From contig JALGPY010000007.1 of assembly GCA_023055425.1 (NCBI GenBank), forward strand, positions 18,920,001 through 18,984,000: DNA of 64,000 nt, read 5' to 3'. Below the pieces are notes generated by a model. That model saw only the letters and a program-made list of their open reading frames with translations, was not told where the DNA came from and made no database searches. Source of the DNA: Linanthus parryae (taxonomy: Eukaryota > Streptophyta > Magnoliopsida > Ericales > Polemoniaceae). The translations under genes and the position numbers were made by a program. The number at the start of each line of letters is the position of its first letter. Position 1 is the stretch's first letter. This document shows positions 43,192 to 56,079 of the stretch, one piece after another.

Positions 43192-46100
43192 ATGGGTAGA
43201 GGAAGAGTGGAGCTGAAGAGGATAGAGAACAAAATAAACAGGCAGGTGACTTTTGCAAAGAGGAGAAATGGGCTTCTCAAGAAAGCTTATGAGCTCTCTG
43301 TGCTCTGTGATGCTGAGGTCGCTCTCATCATCTTCTCCAACCGTGGCAAGCTCTATGAGTTTTGCAGCACCTCCAAGTACTCTCCTTTTCTCTCTTTTAA
43401 GGCCATTAAAGTTTGGATCTTGGAACCCTTTTATGGGTTTTCTTGATTTTCTTGGTTTTCTTGATTTTCTTGATTTTTCTGTGGTTGTGTTTGCTTGGCT
43501 GAGGAAAAATTGATTTTCTCTCTTGATTTGCTCTATGTTATTTGCCTGAATCTTTTTGTTTTGGGATGTTGAGCCCTATGTGGTCACTTTCTCAGATATA
43601 AATGAGTCTTGTTTGATTTTTAGATCCATCTATGTTTCATATACCAAGTCACAAACAGAACCATTGGGTATTGGGAGGAAGCTCTCTTTATCTAGGGCTA
43701 TAAACTGAAAAACACAATATGCAACACAGAGCTATGGTTCTTTAGCTGAAACCTGTTTTGCATTCATTGAGATTTGAGAGTGCTCACTGCTCAATTTTCA
43801 TGATTTGTTCAAGAAACATCAAAGGGATTTTTGTTTGAACGAAGAGTGGATTCATAGAAATATCAGCAATTTTTATTTATTTTTTTATTTGATTGTTGAG
43901 GGTGAACTAAAATAGCAATCTTGAGGGTAACAAGTTATGGTTACTTGGGATCTGATTCTGGACTACTTTTATGAATTTTATTCATTTTTAACTTCTTGAC
44001 AGTGTGGGATCAATGACTGAATTAGTGATTCTGAATTTTATGTTCTGAATTCCGCAAAGTCGGCCATTTGTTTAACTAAATTGGTGTCAAGATTGAGTAA
44101 TGTTAGATATAATAACCAATTTTTTCAGTTTGTTGAGATCTTTGATTCTAAGTGAAATTTGTAAAATTGTTCATCCATATAACTGTACTATGTAACATCT
44201 TAGGACAACATCTTCTATGTCAAATTTCCTAAGTTGTTCCATCATATTGTGCTAGGTCACAGAAGTAATTCTTGAAGAGTAAAATACGGTACTTCCTTTT
44301 GGTTACTTGGATTTCAAAAGTTAATATGAATAGTGTAACTTAACCTAGCTTGAAGTTAAATAATGTAGTAGCCGGGTCTCATACGGAGGATTGGATAATA
44401 ATTTAAGATAATCGTAAGTGTTTTAATTGAAGATAAATCTGGCAAAAGAAACATGACTCGTGAAGTTTCAAAGTTCTTTAGGACATAGTTTTGTACAACA
44501 ATTTGATTTACCAGATCTTCGGTTTTGTTGATAGCAGCATGCTCAAAACATTGGAGAGATACCAGAAATGCAGTTACGATACGCCTGATACTGGTAACCG
44601 TGCAGCCAAAGAACTCGAGGTACGTAGTCTCTCTTATTTCACTTGTTCTTAATTATCGACTACAAATATTGTTCGAAATATTTAAAAAAACCATGCCCAT
44701 ATTTTTTGTGTTTTTATCTACCTTAGCAAAGTAGCTACAGGGAGTACTTGAAGCTGAAATCTAAATATGAGTCACTGCAACATTATCAAAGGTATCACCC
44801 ATATTTCCATTGTATATCTCAGGCTTCTCCATTTGAGGTGATTGTTACTTTTAGACTACTTCACTGGTTTTACTCTTGTTTTCACATTAATTGATGTAGA
44901 CAGCTTCTGGGGGAAGAGCTAGGTCCTTTGAATATAAAGGAGCTTGAACATCTTGAGTATCAACTGGAGTCTTCACTGAAGCATATTAGGTCTACAAAGG
45001 TAAAAGAGTTAACTCTTCAATGACACCATTGTTCTTGAAATGTGATTTCATATACCAATCTAGTTGCATATGATAGCATTTACATGTTTCATTTCTTCTA
45101 CAATCTCACATAAGATTAAAAATACCCGTTTAAAGATAAATGCATCATATTCTCGACAGTCTGTTAACTTATAAGAACTATACTTGATTACACACTGTGT
45201 GTCACTTCTAGTTTTTCGTATACTAAAAATTATTGATCTTTTAGTACATGACTGAACCACAAAAAAAAATTACATATGTTTTCATAACACATGAGACTCA
45301 GCCGTCACACATTATTAGCGCCACGAATAATTAACTTGTTTACTTAATATATTTTGGGATGACCTAAGTCCAAGGTTTATGCGTTTCGTCTATCTCACTT
45401 GTTAACGCTTACCCTCCCTTGCTCCCTGGAGCATACTTCTGATCTGTAACATCTTCAAATCGTCCCGCCTATGAAACTACACGTGAATACTTATGCATTG
45501 AGCGAATGGAGACAAATAAGTACTAAAATTGTCAATAATATTTGGACATGTTTAAGTAGAAGAACTGCTGTGTTACTTTTACCATTGATTTTCTTTTCAA
45601 TATAATGTCCTGACGATGTTAATGAACTTTGTGAACTTTTATAGACCCAGACAATGCTGGATCAGCTCTATGATCTCCAAACTAAGGTATCCACACTGAA
45701 ATAAAGCTACCTAGGAGTAGTTCAATTTTCTTTTGTGATTTCATGACTGACTCAAAGATTCTTCAATTTCAGGAAAAGCTATGGATGGAGGCTAACAAGG
45801 ATTTGGAGTGTAAGGTAGGCTATTTATATTTTGAGGCATATTTTTTTGAGCAATATAGATGGAGGCTAACAAGCATATTGTTATGCACCCATAGTTCTTT
45901 ATTACACATATTATACTTATAGCATAATACTTGCGACGAATTAGAAGCTGGACTTCACAAGTGATAGCTCATGTTGAACATTGGAGTTAAACTGCATTCT
46001 TGCATTTTCTTTGAATTGTCAACGCATTTTTCACGTTTATGATTTGCACGACATTACATGTGCAGACACTATTCTCCCTTCGAAATTCAATTTTGGAGTT

Positions 46101-47265
46101 AAACAACATTCTTGCATTTTCTTTGAATTGACAACGCATTTCTCACGTTTATAATTTGCAAGACATTACATGTGCAGACACTATTCTCCCTTTGAAATTC
46201 GAACAAAAATGTCTTTTAATGCTTACATCACGTACCTTACATCATTACGTGTAGGACAATCCTTAACATTATTGCAAATTAGGTATTGATGATATCGCCA
46301 AATTTTAATATTGGAGAAGAACAAATAGTTAGAGAAACAGATCAAAAGGCATTGCATACAGTCAAACCAACCAGAAAATAAAAGATTTATCCAGAGGTTG
46401 CACAGCCTTAACTTAGCAATAGTGTATGATAAAAGTGCATGTGCTTCATGTATCGATATGTGTTATTAAATGGTTATAATTGCATCACAATTCAGAACAA
46501 GAGCTTTCATAGTTAACTACGTTTTGTATTATTTAAAACATTTTCGGGGTACTGATATAATTACCTTAAATGTCATATTGAAAACTTAGTTATTTCTTTT
46601 CTTTTTTTTTTTTTTGAGGAAAAAAACTTAGATATTTCAGGGTACAAGTACATTAATGAGTAGTTTTATATTTTACATAGGGGCAGAAATGAATAAAAAT
46701 GTAAAAAATGAGTGTAAAATTGTAGCTATGGAAAAGTTAGGGGTGCATTGTTAAGGTAGACTAGTATGTGAACCACATTCTTGAACAAAGTTACATTAAA
46801 AGACAGTTTGCTAACCTTAAGGTATATCCCACCATAGGCAGTAGGCACCCCAAAAAATGGAAAATGATATGTGATAAACAACAGGCAAATTAGTGTAATG
46901 TGGTGGTGTTTTTGTGTGTTGGCAGCTTGATAACATTTACAGAGAAAGCCACATTCAGTCAACATGGGCAACTGGTGGAGAGCAATACCCTCAGCAGCAT
47001 CAGCATCAGCAGCATCATGCTCAATCACAGGCCTTTTTCCAGCCTCTGGACTGCAATTCCAACTTGCAAATGGGGTACTAAAACTGCATCCAACTTCTCA
47101 TTACTACAATGTTTTTCTTTTTTTCTTGATCATTGTGAAACCTAACAATGTTTCCTTCTGTTAATATGCAGGTACAACCCTAATGTTGCAAGTCAAATTG
47201 CCGACATGTCGCATGACCAAAATGTGAACGGGCTAGTCCCGGGGTGGATGCTCGGAGCACTTTGA
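43192..47265 (+). CDS. SEPALLATA-like MIKC-type MADS-box transcription factor
   Basis: Eight exons: 43192-43376, 44535-44619, 44727-44791, 44900-44999, 45645-45686, 45773-45814, 46926-47074 and 47172-47265. All introns are GT-AG and the frame encodes 253 residues, a standard SEP length and exon pattern. The MADS domain (1-60) begins [20 protein letters not shown] and includes [20 protein letters not shown]. The I region is [15 protein letters not shown]. The K box (about 90-175) has [15 protein letters not shown] and [20 protein letters not shown]. The C-terminus is Gln/His-rich and ends in [12 protein letters not shown], the SEP II motif. E-class proteins form floral quartet complexes that specify petals, stamens, carpels and ovules. 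It resembles the SEP1/2 or FBP9 side of the family more than SEP3. An ATG four codons upstream (43180) is in frame, but MGRGR is the conserved start. Confidence 0.95.
45981..46204. repeat. Tandem duplication in an intron of the SEP-like gene
   Basis: Two direct copies of a unit of about 112 bp, 45981-46092 and 46093-46204, each starting TTGGAGTTAAAC and containing CTTGCATTTTCTTTGAATTG and GACATTACATGTGCAGACAC, with roughly ten differences. It lies in intron 6. Confidence 0.88.
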
Positions 47266-48007
47266 TAATAAATATGTAGAGGATACGTGGAAAGGCGATG
47301 TGTAACATGCGATAAATAAATTGTCTATCTAGTTACCCTAGTTGTTTTTTGAGAACGCCACCAGTGCATGTAAGATTTTAAACTGGAAACCATTCGCAAC
47401 ATTGTTTCTAACTTTCTGTAATGTGATAGAAATCCTCATCTAGTTGCTTCGTACAATTACCGGTTTGTAATTAATTGCGGCGCGTTCATCTTCAAATCTC
47501 TATGAGCCCGTGCAAGATTCATCCAGAATGGTGATGAATCTGCTGGTGCAGATTAGATCAATGGATCACCAGGCTTGCTCAAATCCTAGATTAACGAAGC
47601 TCAAAGTGAAAGATTGGTGCCAATTTATCGTGTTTTGTAGTCATGAAGCATGCATGTCTAATATGACCTGAAAGCTCAAAGTGAAAGACTTTGTATGACC
47701 GGCGGCAACTCCAATTGATTCGGAGATAAATACAAAGCGATCCGAGAAAAACCTATCTCATTTGGATAGATTAATCATTATTTTGAGAGTTAGTGACGTG
47801 GTTCTCCATAGAATATTAAGAGTAGTCGTTTACAAAGATTCAATGAAAACTTATGGTCCTCGTACTCTGTAATGCACCACGTCGACAACTAATGTAAGCC
47901 AAATTTCCTCCAATTTCCAACTTGCACCACATTTCATCCGCCAGTAACCTTCTGGTGGTCTTGTCCACCAGTATACCTCATTGAGCATAAAGATGCTATT
48001 TTCTTGG
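47266..48007. other. Downstream region of the SEP-like gene
   Basis: Contains the presumed 3' UTR and about 700 bp without recognisable genes. No transposon ends seen. Confidence 0.35.
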
Positions 48008-48012
48008 GTTTC

Positions 48013-48161
48013 TATTAACAAAATCAAGATCCATCAAACTATAAACTTAGAGTTCATGTATTTTCAGAAAGTACTCAAATACATTTTTAGCTAATTACAC
48101 ATAAGCCCCAATACTCTTATAAACGGCATAATAGCACCACTTCAGCCTATGTATTTCAACA
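48013..48161 (-). repeat. 3' LTR of Copia 3
   Basis: 149 bp, shorter than the 5' LTR because a middle portion that includes a GA-rich microsatellite is lacking. Shared ends TATTAACAAA.TCAAGAT.CATCAAA and TATTTCAACA-type termini on the plus strand. Confidence 0.82.
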
Positions 48162-51100
48162 TGACCCTCAAGCAAATCTGTATACAACAGCTGCAGCTTG
48201 TCTTTGAGAAGATGATGCTGAGAGCAATGAAGGGCTTTAGTAAAAAGATCTGTCGTTTGATCCTTGGAAAAAATATGAGCAATCTTCAATTGTCCAAAAC
48301 ACACCTGCTCTCTAATGAAGTGATAGTTTATTTCTATGTGCTTTGTACAGGCACGAAACACTGGATTTTCAGTCTAAGCAAGATCACTTAGATTGTCACA
48401 GAACAATATGGGTTAACACACTAATTTCACACCGAAATCTTTTAAAATAAAGCATAACCACCTCATTTATGCAGAAGACTCAGCCATTGCTCTGTATGCT
48501 GCTTCTGTGGAAGACCTTGCTACAGTACATTGCTTCTTTTAACTCCAAGAGATCAAGTTTTCTCCCAGGAAAATACAATACCCTGAAGTAGATCTTCTAT
48601 ATGTTTCACACGCTGCCCAATCTGCATCAGAATAGCCTTGAAGAACAAAAAGAGGCTGCAAACTGTAATCCCATATTCAGCGTGCCCTTGACATACCACA
48701 TAATTTTTTTTAGAGCTACAAAATCATCATCTGTAGGAACATGCATCTTATGACAAATAGAATTCAAAGCGAACTGCAAATCTGGTCTTGTAATGCTCAA
48801 GTATTGTAAACATCCCACCAAGCTTCTGATGAAGAAAGTGGGATCTGTAAATGGAGGAGTGCAACACAGACCTTGAATGCCTTTTTGGAAGTATATGAGT
48901 ATCAGGTGGTTTGCAGTCAAGCAAACCAGCTTTTAAGAGCAATTCTTTTGCATATTTCTCTTGAGAAATGATGCATTTGTGATTGAAGTCTCTATTGACT
49001 TGCAACCGCGATAAATAAGACAAAGAGCCCAGATCCTTCATTACAAACTCCCTCTTCATAAGACCAATAAAGTGATCTACTTGACTAGGCACAGATCCAG
49101 TAATGAGAAGATCATCAACATGTACTAACACAATGATCTGAACACCTCCATCCTTATAGACAAATAAAGAGTGATCATACTTGCCAGGTGTAAAACCACA
49201 CTTAATCAAGAAAGTGCTCAACTTATTGTACCATGCTCTGGGTGCTTGCTTCAACTCATACAGAGACTTCCTTAACTTTCAAACCAAATGAGGAGCTTGT
49301 GTATCAACATAACCTTGTGGTTGAGCCATGTACACTTCCTCTGTTCAATCATCATGGAGAAAGGCATTTGAAACATCTAGTTGTCTAATTGACCACTCTT
49401 GTTTCAAATCTAAAGAAATGACAATTCTGACAGTCTCATGCTTAGCTACATGACTGAGTGTGTCTGTGTAATCCACTCCATACTGTTGCAAGAACCCTTT
49501 AGCTACTAGCCTGGCTTTGTATCTGGAAACTGAGCCATCTAGATTCTTCTTCACTTTACATACCCACTTTCATCCAATAGCTTTCCTATGAAGGAAGAGG
49601 AACTAGATCCAAAGTTCTTTGAGAGATAACAGCTTGAAATTCTTCATTCATGTCTTGTTGCCTTTTTGGGATAGGAGCTGCTTGACTGTAGGTTTATGGT
49701 TCATCAAACTCAGTTGTAGTGACAACAATATGAACTGTATATCTAGGGTTATGTTTGAAAATGCAAACCCTAGATCTTGTGATCATTGTGTGAACTGGTG
49801 GAGGTTCACAAGGTAATGGGGGTGTGAGAGTTGGAGTTTGACACAATGATGGAGAAGAAGGAGACTGAGAAGTGAGAAGAGAATGACATATGTGAGGAGA
49901 ATGTGTGGTATCCAGGGATGATGAGACATGAGAAGATGAAGGTGAAGAAGAAGGTTGAGATGAACTGGACATGAATACTGTAGTGAGAAAGGCCCAGTGT
50001 GAGGTGTAATTAGGTTATTTTAACATGTCTCAATCAGATGAGGTACATATAGAATACTTTGTGTGAAAAGGAAACATTGTTTCCTCAAAGATACATGTCT
50101 TGAGATATACACCTGATTTGTACTAGTATCCAAACACATGTACCCTTTTGTGTTAGGACAATAACCCAGAAACACAAACGTTGTAGACTTAGGTTGTAGT
50201 TTGGAATTGGTATAGGGACTCAACCATGGATAGCACAGACAACCAAATGTTTTGAGTGTAGAATGGTCAGGTGGCTTCTTATACAGAAGTTGAAAGGGGA
50301 TAAGTGTTTGAGAGAAGTTTTTGGCAGTCTGTTTATGAGATAATTTACTGTAATGAATGCTTCAAGCCCAAACTTGTTAGACATAGAAGCATGGTGAAGC
50401 AGAGAGATTGATGTCTCAGTGAGATGTCTATGCTTTCTCTCTACTCCGCCATTCTGCTCTGGAGTGTAAGGACATGAAGATTGGTGAATGGTTCCCACTT
50501 TTTTTGTAAATAAAGAGCAAACTCTTTATTAATGAACTTAGTGCCATTATCAGACCTGAAAGTATGAACAACTGCATTAAACTGATTTTTGATGAGTGCA
50601 GTAAAGTGAAGATAAGCATGATAGGCATCACTCTTGACTTTTAATGGATAAAGCCAAGTATACTTGGTACAATCATTAAGAAACAAGATATAGTATTGAT
50701 ATTTTTGAAAAAAATAGACGGGTGAGGGACCCCATACATCCGAATGCACTAGCTCAAAAGGGGTAGAAGTCTGGGATTTAGACAAAGAAAGGGCAATTTG
50801 TGACTCTTAGAAATTTGACAAGCATTACACATTTGTAATGAAAGAGAATTACAAGACAATTGTTTACATAAAACTTTCATAACAGAAGAAGGATGTCCCA
50901 ATCTACAATGCCAGACATGAGCAGAAGTGAGAGTGACAGCTGAATGAGACTGAAATGAAGAAAAGGCAAGGATGATGAAGATGAAGACTGAGAAAGAAAT
51001 GATGCAGATGGTAGATGATACAGTCCTTGCCCACATTGGCCCTTGTAGGTAATTGCCTTGGTGAGATTGTCTTGTACCATGTACCCATTCGAATAAAAAA

Positions 51101-52043
51101 TGAGAGTGCAGTTATTGTCTAAAGTGAACTGATGAACAAATAGAATACTATTTGACAAAGAAGGAGAATAAAGCACATTTGAAAGATTGAAGTGACCACA
51201 AGAGTGAGGAATAGAAGCATTACCAATGTGAGACACAGTAGCAAATTCACCATTGTCAACCATGATAGTATCTCCTCCATTATATGGTGCTAGGGTTTTT
51301 AGCTGTTGCAAATAACCTGTAACATGATTATTTGAACCAGAGTCTAGAAGCCAAGTCTGAGACAGATGCTGAACTGGAGCTTACCAAGGAGTAGTAGAGT
51401 TGAACCAATGTTGTGATGAAGATGATGGCTGATAGGGGTGTCAGTAAACCCCTGGATATGCAGACTGAGTGTAATGTGTAGTAGTAGCTACATGGGCTTG
51501 TCTAGGTAGAGGATGGAGAAATGATATTGGAGTAGATGAATAACCATGGCCCCTCTTGGAGTGTAACTTGATGAAGAAGAACTTCTCATAGGACCATAAA
51601 AGAGTGAGATTAGTTCTGTGCCAACAGTCTCTTGATGTATGTCTTGTCTTGCCACAGATCTGACACATGACCACTGTTTCCATAAACTTGTTGGTTCCAG
51701 AACCATAGGAATTGGTATGAAAGACATGAGTGTACTGAGGAGTATATGATGGTGTAGGAAGCAGAGGTGGTTGAGATGATGGAACACCAAATTCTTGTGA
51801 AGTGTGAGTATCCGGAACTGATAGCACCATTAGGACCTTTGCCTTTTGCAGGCTGTTTATAGTTAGAGAACTTCTTAGCTTGTAACATCCTCCGGCGAAC
51901 AGGAAAGAAATTGAAACATACATCAAAAGACTGTAACATCCTCCGGCGAACAGGAAAGAAATTGAGGAGGAATCGAGATGGAGCCATCGACATATGCGAA
52001 CAGTCCATTCGCTCGAAGAACTGTAGTCATCTGACCTGGCCAT
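48162..52043 (-). pseudogene. Copia 3 gag-pol polyprotein, broken
   Basis: In coding order (right to left): MARSDDYSSSSEWTVR at 52043, knuckle CQICGKTRHTSRDC (about 51660), post-protease region YLQQLKTLAPYNGGDTIMVDN (from 51316), pre-integrase VWHCRLGHPSS (about 50910), integrase with HSDVWGPSPV, FRSDNGTKF and YTPEQNGGVERK (50745-50420), proline/serine-rich linker (49972-49694), reverse transcriptase with [32 protein letters not shown] and VLVHVDDLLITG (49554-48750), RNase H with LQYLSITRPDLQFALN and a tail FRACTKHIEINYHFIRE ending near 48100. Note the catalytic YVDD is HVDD. Many stops and frameshifts, and part of Gag deleted. The motifs fit the Ale/Retrofit-like Copia lineage. Confidence 0.9.
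51891..51968. repeat. 41-bp tandem duplication in Copia 3 gag
   Basis: A unit with TGTAACATCCTCCGGCGAAC followed by AGGAAAGAAATTGA occurs twice in direct succession with a 41-bp period. In the translated frame it produces a repeated ISFLFAGGCY phrase. It marks the edge of the deleted Gag segment. Confidence 0.85.
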
Positions 52044-52227
52044 AGAGGCTAATTCGTTGAATCAAGCTTCAATGGCACTAAGGCGCTGAGATTTGAGATG
52101 AAGAACTTTAGACCCGTCGGAAGAGAGGAAACGAGTAGATCCGCCATGGAGAAGCCGAATTAAAGGTCCACGAACACAGACGAGGGATCGAACAAGGTCC
52201 AATCCACTAAGAAAGGCTCTGATACCA

Positions 52228-52460
52228 TATTAACAAACTCAAGATTCATCAAAGTATGAACCTAGGTTATTTTATTTCTAGAAAGGGGGAAGAAGAGAGA
52301 GAGAGAGAGGGGGGGGGGGAATGAATATTATTCACTTAACTAAGTTCTGTTACACAGTAATTGAGCTTATATACTCAAATACATTTTCACCTAATTACAC
52401 ATACCCCCCAAACTCTTATAAACGACATAATATTAGCACTGAAGCCTATATACTTCAACA
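52228..52460 (-). repeat. 5' LTR of Copia 3
   Basis: 233 bp containing a GA/G tract (about 52288-52320) that the 3' LTR lacks. It ends directly at the primer-binding site. Confidence 0.88.
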
Positions 52461-52465
52461 GTTTC

Positions 52466-53131
52466 ATTTGGTTAGGATACAAAAACTATGGGGATAAGAG
52501 ACATACTATGATATGAGGCCGGATAAAACTGGGATAAGGCACAATATACATTTTTTGGGAGTATTTTAGTCTTTTTTGCACTCTCACTTTATCTCCACAC
52601 ATTCCTTATCTAGCTAGTACCAACCTAGGCAAATTTAAGGGTCTGGTAAAGGAGCGTAACTTACACATTTTAATTATACCGCACCCAAAACACAAAATAA
52701 GATGCAACACGTATAAAGTTATCCTTACTCCTCTCCGTGGAACATTACCCCGAGAGATGGACAAAAACACACTTTGACCTAAATTTAGGTCAGATTTGTC
52801 TAAAAACCAACTCAAAGAGTTGTGAAAGTTTGAGCAAATATACACCAGACTTATATTTAGGTCAGTTCTGGACAAAACAGGTGAAAAAAAATTAAAGAAA
52901 GAGTCAATTTAATCTAGAATTGTTGATTATTTAATGATGAGATTTTTTTTTTAAAAAAAAAACCCTAAAAAGAGAACTAAAAATTGAAATAATTTTGATG
53001 GCCTATATTTAGGCCAAAGTAGTAAAGCAACAACTTTAAAAGTGTTTTTTGTAAATTTAGGACATGAAGGCATTTAGCCTCAATAACATTTTGTCGTTGG
53101 AGATGCTATTATACCTTATCAAAGCATTTCT

Positions 53132-53132
<1 letters not shown>
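52466..53132. other. Intergenic AT-rich region
   Basis: No gene recognised and no transposon ends detected with confidence. The phrase ATTTAGG recurs several times between 52780 and 53030. Confidence 0.35.

Positions 53133-53172
<40 letters not shown>
53133..53172. repeat. Poly-A tract
   Basis: 40 consecutive A residues. Together with the T-rich tract at 53301 it encloses about 130 bp, possibly a small retroposed fragment, but no source was recognised. Confidence 0.95.
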
Positions 53173-53173
<1 letters not shown>

Positions 53174-53300
53174 AAACAACAACAACTCGCCCTAGCAAAG
53201 CAAAAGGCCTTTATGGGCTTGAGGAACTTTCAAATCCGGTCTTTGTGGGCTGCTCTCAATTGTTATCTTTTGTTAGACCAAGCCCAGTCCAGAGCAATTG

Positions 53301-53385
53301 GTTTTGTTTTGTTTGTTTGTTTGTTTGTTTGTTTGTTTTTTTTTTTTTTTTTTTTTGTTTTTTTTTTTTTTTTTTTTTTTTTTTT
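53301..53385. repeat. (GTTT)n followed by poly-T
   Basis: GTTT tetranucleotide repeats run into two T tracts separated by one G. Confidence 0.95.
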
Positions 53386-53763
53386 GAGGAAAGCAATTAG
53401 TTTTGTTGGGAGGCCTAATCCTATATATTATCAAGTATCAACATCTTTTTTTCCACTAAAAAAAATCTTTTTTTTGTAGCACTAATTTTTCAAAAGTGAG
53501 GAATCTATTTTGTGATTTAAGCTGTTAACAGGTTCGGTGTTAGTACTTAATAGTTAATACATTGAAAAGATCGCATCCTTTTTCTAGTAAGGGAAGGAAT
53601 TTTTATTTGTCTCCACCCTTTATAAAGCATTAGTTTTTTTTTTAGGGATTATAAAGCATTACTTTGAGTGTGTATATGATTTCCATACGAGTTAAAAAGG
53701 TGTCATAAAATTAAACCAAATCTCCAATTGCACGACCACATACCCCGTGTCTTCTATGAACAC

Positions 53764-53765
<2 letters not shown>

Positions 53766-53821
<56 letters not shown>
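53766..53821. repeat. (TA)n(GA)n compound microsatellite
   Basis: About 33 bases of TA repeats followed by about 23 of GA. Confidence 0.95.
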
Positions 53822-53822
<1 letters not shown>

Positions 53823-54009
53823 AACAAGAACACGAATATATGTTACTAATATTACAACAACAGTAATAAATTACATGAATACTACAAATAGGAATTGTTT
53901 GCTGAGAAAAGAAGTAAAGAATCCTAATTTGCTTGCATTGTGTGATAAATAAAGACAATGGTGAAAAAAAATTGTATGGAATCAAAATCGGCTACAGCAC
54001 AAGACAAGT

Positions 54010-54155
54010 AAAGTTTACTCTACGCCACTATGAAAAATATATCAAAAAAATGCATCGTTTTTTTATCCAATTCATCGGGTCAAAGTTACCCGGTTATGGA
54101 TGAAGAAAGTCAAACCAATATGAAATAGAGGAAACGTAGGTACTATTTATGTTTA
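54010..54155. mobile_element. Half of a Stowaway-type MITE
   Basis: Right half of the family element: GTTTACTCTACGCCACTATG, then TTATCCAATTCATCGGGTCA and the terminal AGAGGAAACGTAGGTA. The left half is absent, so it is truncated. Confidence 0.6.
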
Positions 54156-54267
54156 TTTTGAGAACCAGTTACTATTTATGTTTGATAAACTTTAAGGGTA
54201 ATTTTGACAAGGGTAATTTTGGCTAGCATTAGAGATCACAGGCCACCCGATTTTACCCTCGTCTCGG

Positions 54268-54520
54268 GCCCCAATGTCTTGTTTGTTTAGAGACTTGGGA
54301 TAGAATTATGCCCAAATTAGCTATGAATATTAGTTGTTTAGTGAAGGCTAAATTGGTCACTTTATTGCTGAACACCACGCCAACACTATCATCTTAAACT
54401 TAATCAACACCTTCAATCTCGACACTTATAACACTAATAATTCCATCATTAATAATCTCAACACTCACAATTACACATCTCTAAGCCGAAATAACAAATG
54501 AGGCCCTAAGGTCTTGGGCT
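54268..54520. mobile_element. Possible MITE with TTTGTT-type ends
   Basis: The left end GGCCCCAATGTCTTGTTTGT followed by TTAGAGACTTGG, and the inverted right end AGGGCCTCATTTGTTATTTC followed by GGCTTAGAGATGTG, are similar in order and content. I found no clear target duplication. Confidence 0.45.
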
Positions 54521-54834
54521 GGCTCTGTTTGGGTTGTATCTTTTCCTGGAGAGAGTTGGGGTGTACCTTAATTAGTAGGTACTGGTACTCGTTCACATAT
54601 TATGCAAATTGTACAGAATAAATACCAAATATGTTAGTACTACTAGTTCACATATTTATGCTCTACACTTGGTTGTGGTGCTATCCCGCAAAGACAAAGG
54701 GGTGCCATATTTAGGCCAACAACATTCATCATAGTAGTACGAGAGAGATGAAATTTCTTAATGCATCACTATCATACAGGTAGGTTGACTTTACACAAAC
54801 TCATGGTCATGATGCTTTCAAGTATTTCATCATG

Positions 54835-55000
54835 TTATTTTGATCCGGTAATTTTGTTAATAAAATGATGTAATAATTTGATAATTTTTTATGATGTTGT
54901 TGAGCAAACTATCAAGTTCTTGCTTTGTTTTGTTAATCAAATCGTCATGTCAAAGTGACACAAGAAAGTCAAAGTAAGAAACAGATCCGTGAGTGAGATG
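54835..55000. mobile_element. Degenerate Stowaway-type MITE
   Basis: Shares the family palindrome (TTTTGATCCGGTAATTTTG facing GTTTTGTTAATCAAATCG, CATGTCAAAGTGACAC) and a right end AAGTAAGAAACAGATCCGT. The left terminus is eroded. Confidence 0.55.
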
Positions 55001-56079
55001 CTTATGCTTGTTTTATAATGCTATGGGCTTGAGGGGCCTCCTTGAGAGCTGAGTTGTTCTTTCAATGGCTAATTTCGTCATTCTCTAGGGTTGTCAAACT
55101 CAGAAATTGACTTGACACCTTGCTATGTACGTCTTATTTTTTCCCATATTTTGTAAGAAATTTTGTTGTTGTAATTCTGATGACTTAACTGCATACAAAG
55201 GCATACTCGGTTAAATCGTTCCAAGGGCGCAAGAAAATCACAACTTTTCCTGTGGAAAAAATCACAAAGAAACTAATTTAAGGATTCAAGAAAATAACAA
55301 CTTTTTTTAAGAAATAGAAATTCTGATAATTATGTTCGTTTTGTGTTTCTGTATTTTAACAAATCTATACGCCTAGGCAACACATATGAGTACTTCGGTT
55401 AGTAAATAAGATATTTGGCTTAATACGTACGCTACGTATTAAGGTTGTCATGAATAAATGCTACTTGAGCAGTGAAATAAGATTGGATCCGATGCAGTTT
55501 TGAGAGTTCTCTCGTGTTTCGTGTAGCATGCCTCTTAACAATTATATAACCAGTCTCCCTAATATTAATCAAACATCAAAGGAGTACAAAAAGCTTTAGG
55601 GCAATGCTCAATTTTTTCTTTTCCCAGCATAAATCAAAATGGTCCCCTCCTACAACTTGGTAAATGGAAATAAAAGAGGTAGTTTTCCGCCATATAGTAC
55701 ATTTGTTTTGGTTTTGCATGATGGTCCCCATGATTAAAACTTCGGTTGCTACCCCAGGAATAGTTTAATACAAAGTTAATCTTGATTAAGGGACCACTTA
55801 AGACTAACACTTTTCTTCTTGTTCCAAAATCAAGTTGCAGATAAAATAACATACCCATAACCAACCTCTAAATTCCTACTAATATTGGAATGGACCACTA
55901 GAACATATGCTCCACACCTTCTAATTCTAGGATTAGCCGGGTAAATATCTTATTTGGATACGATACAGAATTTTTTCATTGACTCTACTAAATTTAATAT
56001 ACTCAGCTTTGACTAATAATAGAGAAGGAGCCAAATGTATGTGCGAGAGGCTTGAATAGAGGCTTCTGCAATGCAAACT
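55001..56079. other. Intergenic region
   Basis: No gene or recognisable transposon. An open minus-strand frame at 55634-55864 has no family features. Confidence 0.35.

Larger units (their letters stand above)
48013..52460 (-). mobile_element. Copia LTR retrotransposon 3, minus strand, dead
   Basis: A 4.45-kb element with the 5' LTR at the right (52228-52460) and the 3' LTR at the left (48013-48161), bounded by a perfect 5-bp duplication GTTTC at 48008-48012 and 52461-52465. The primer-binding site TGGTATCAGAGCC (minus strand, 52227 downward) directly follows the 5' LTR. On its own strand the LTR starts TGTTGAAG and ends GTTAATA. Much of gag is missing. Confidence 0.9.

Noticed and set aside
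47172..47265. Possibility that the SEP-like gene ends in exon 7
   Set aside because: Splicing to 47172 keeps frame and adds the conserved PGWML motif, so the eight-exon model is preferred.
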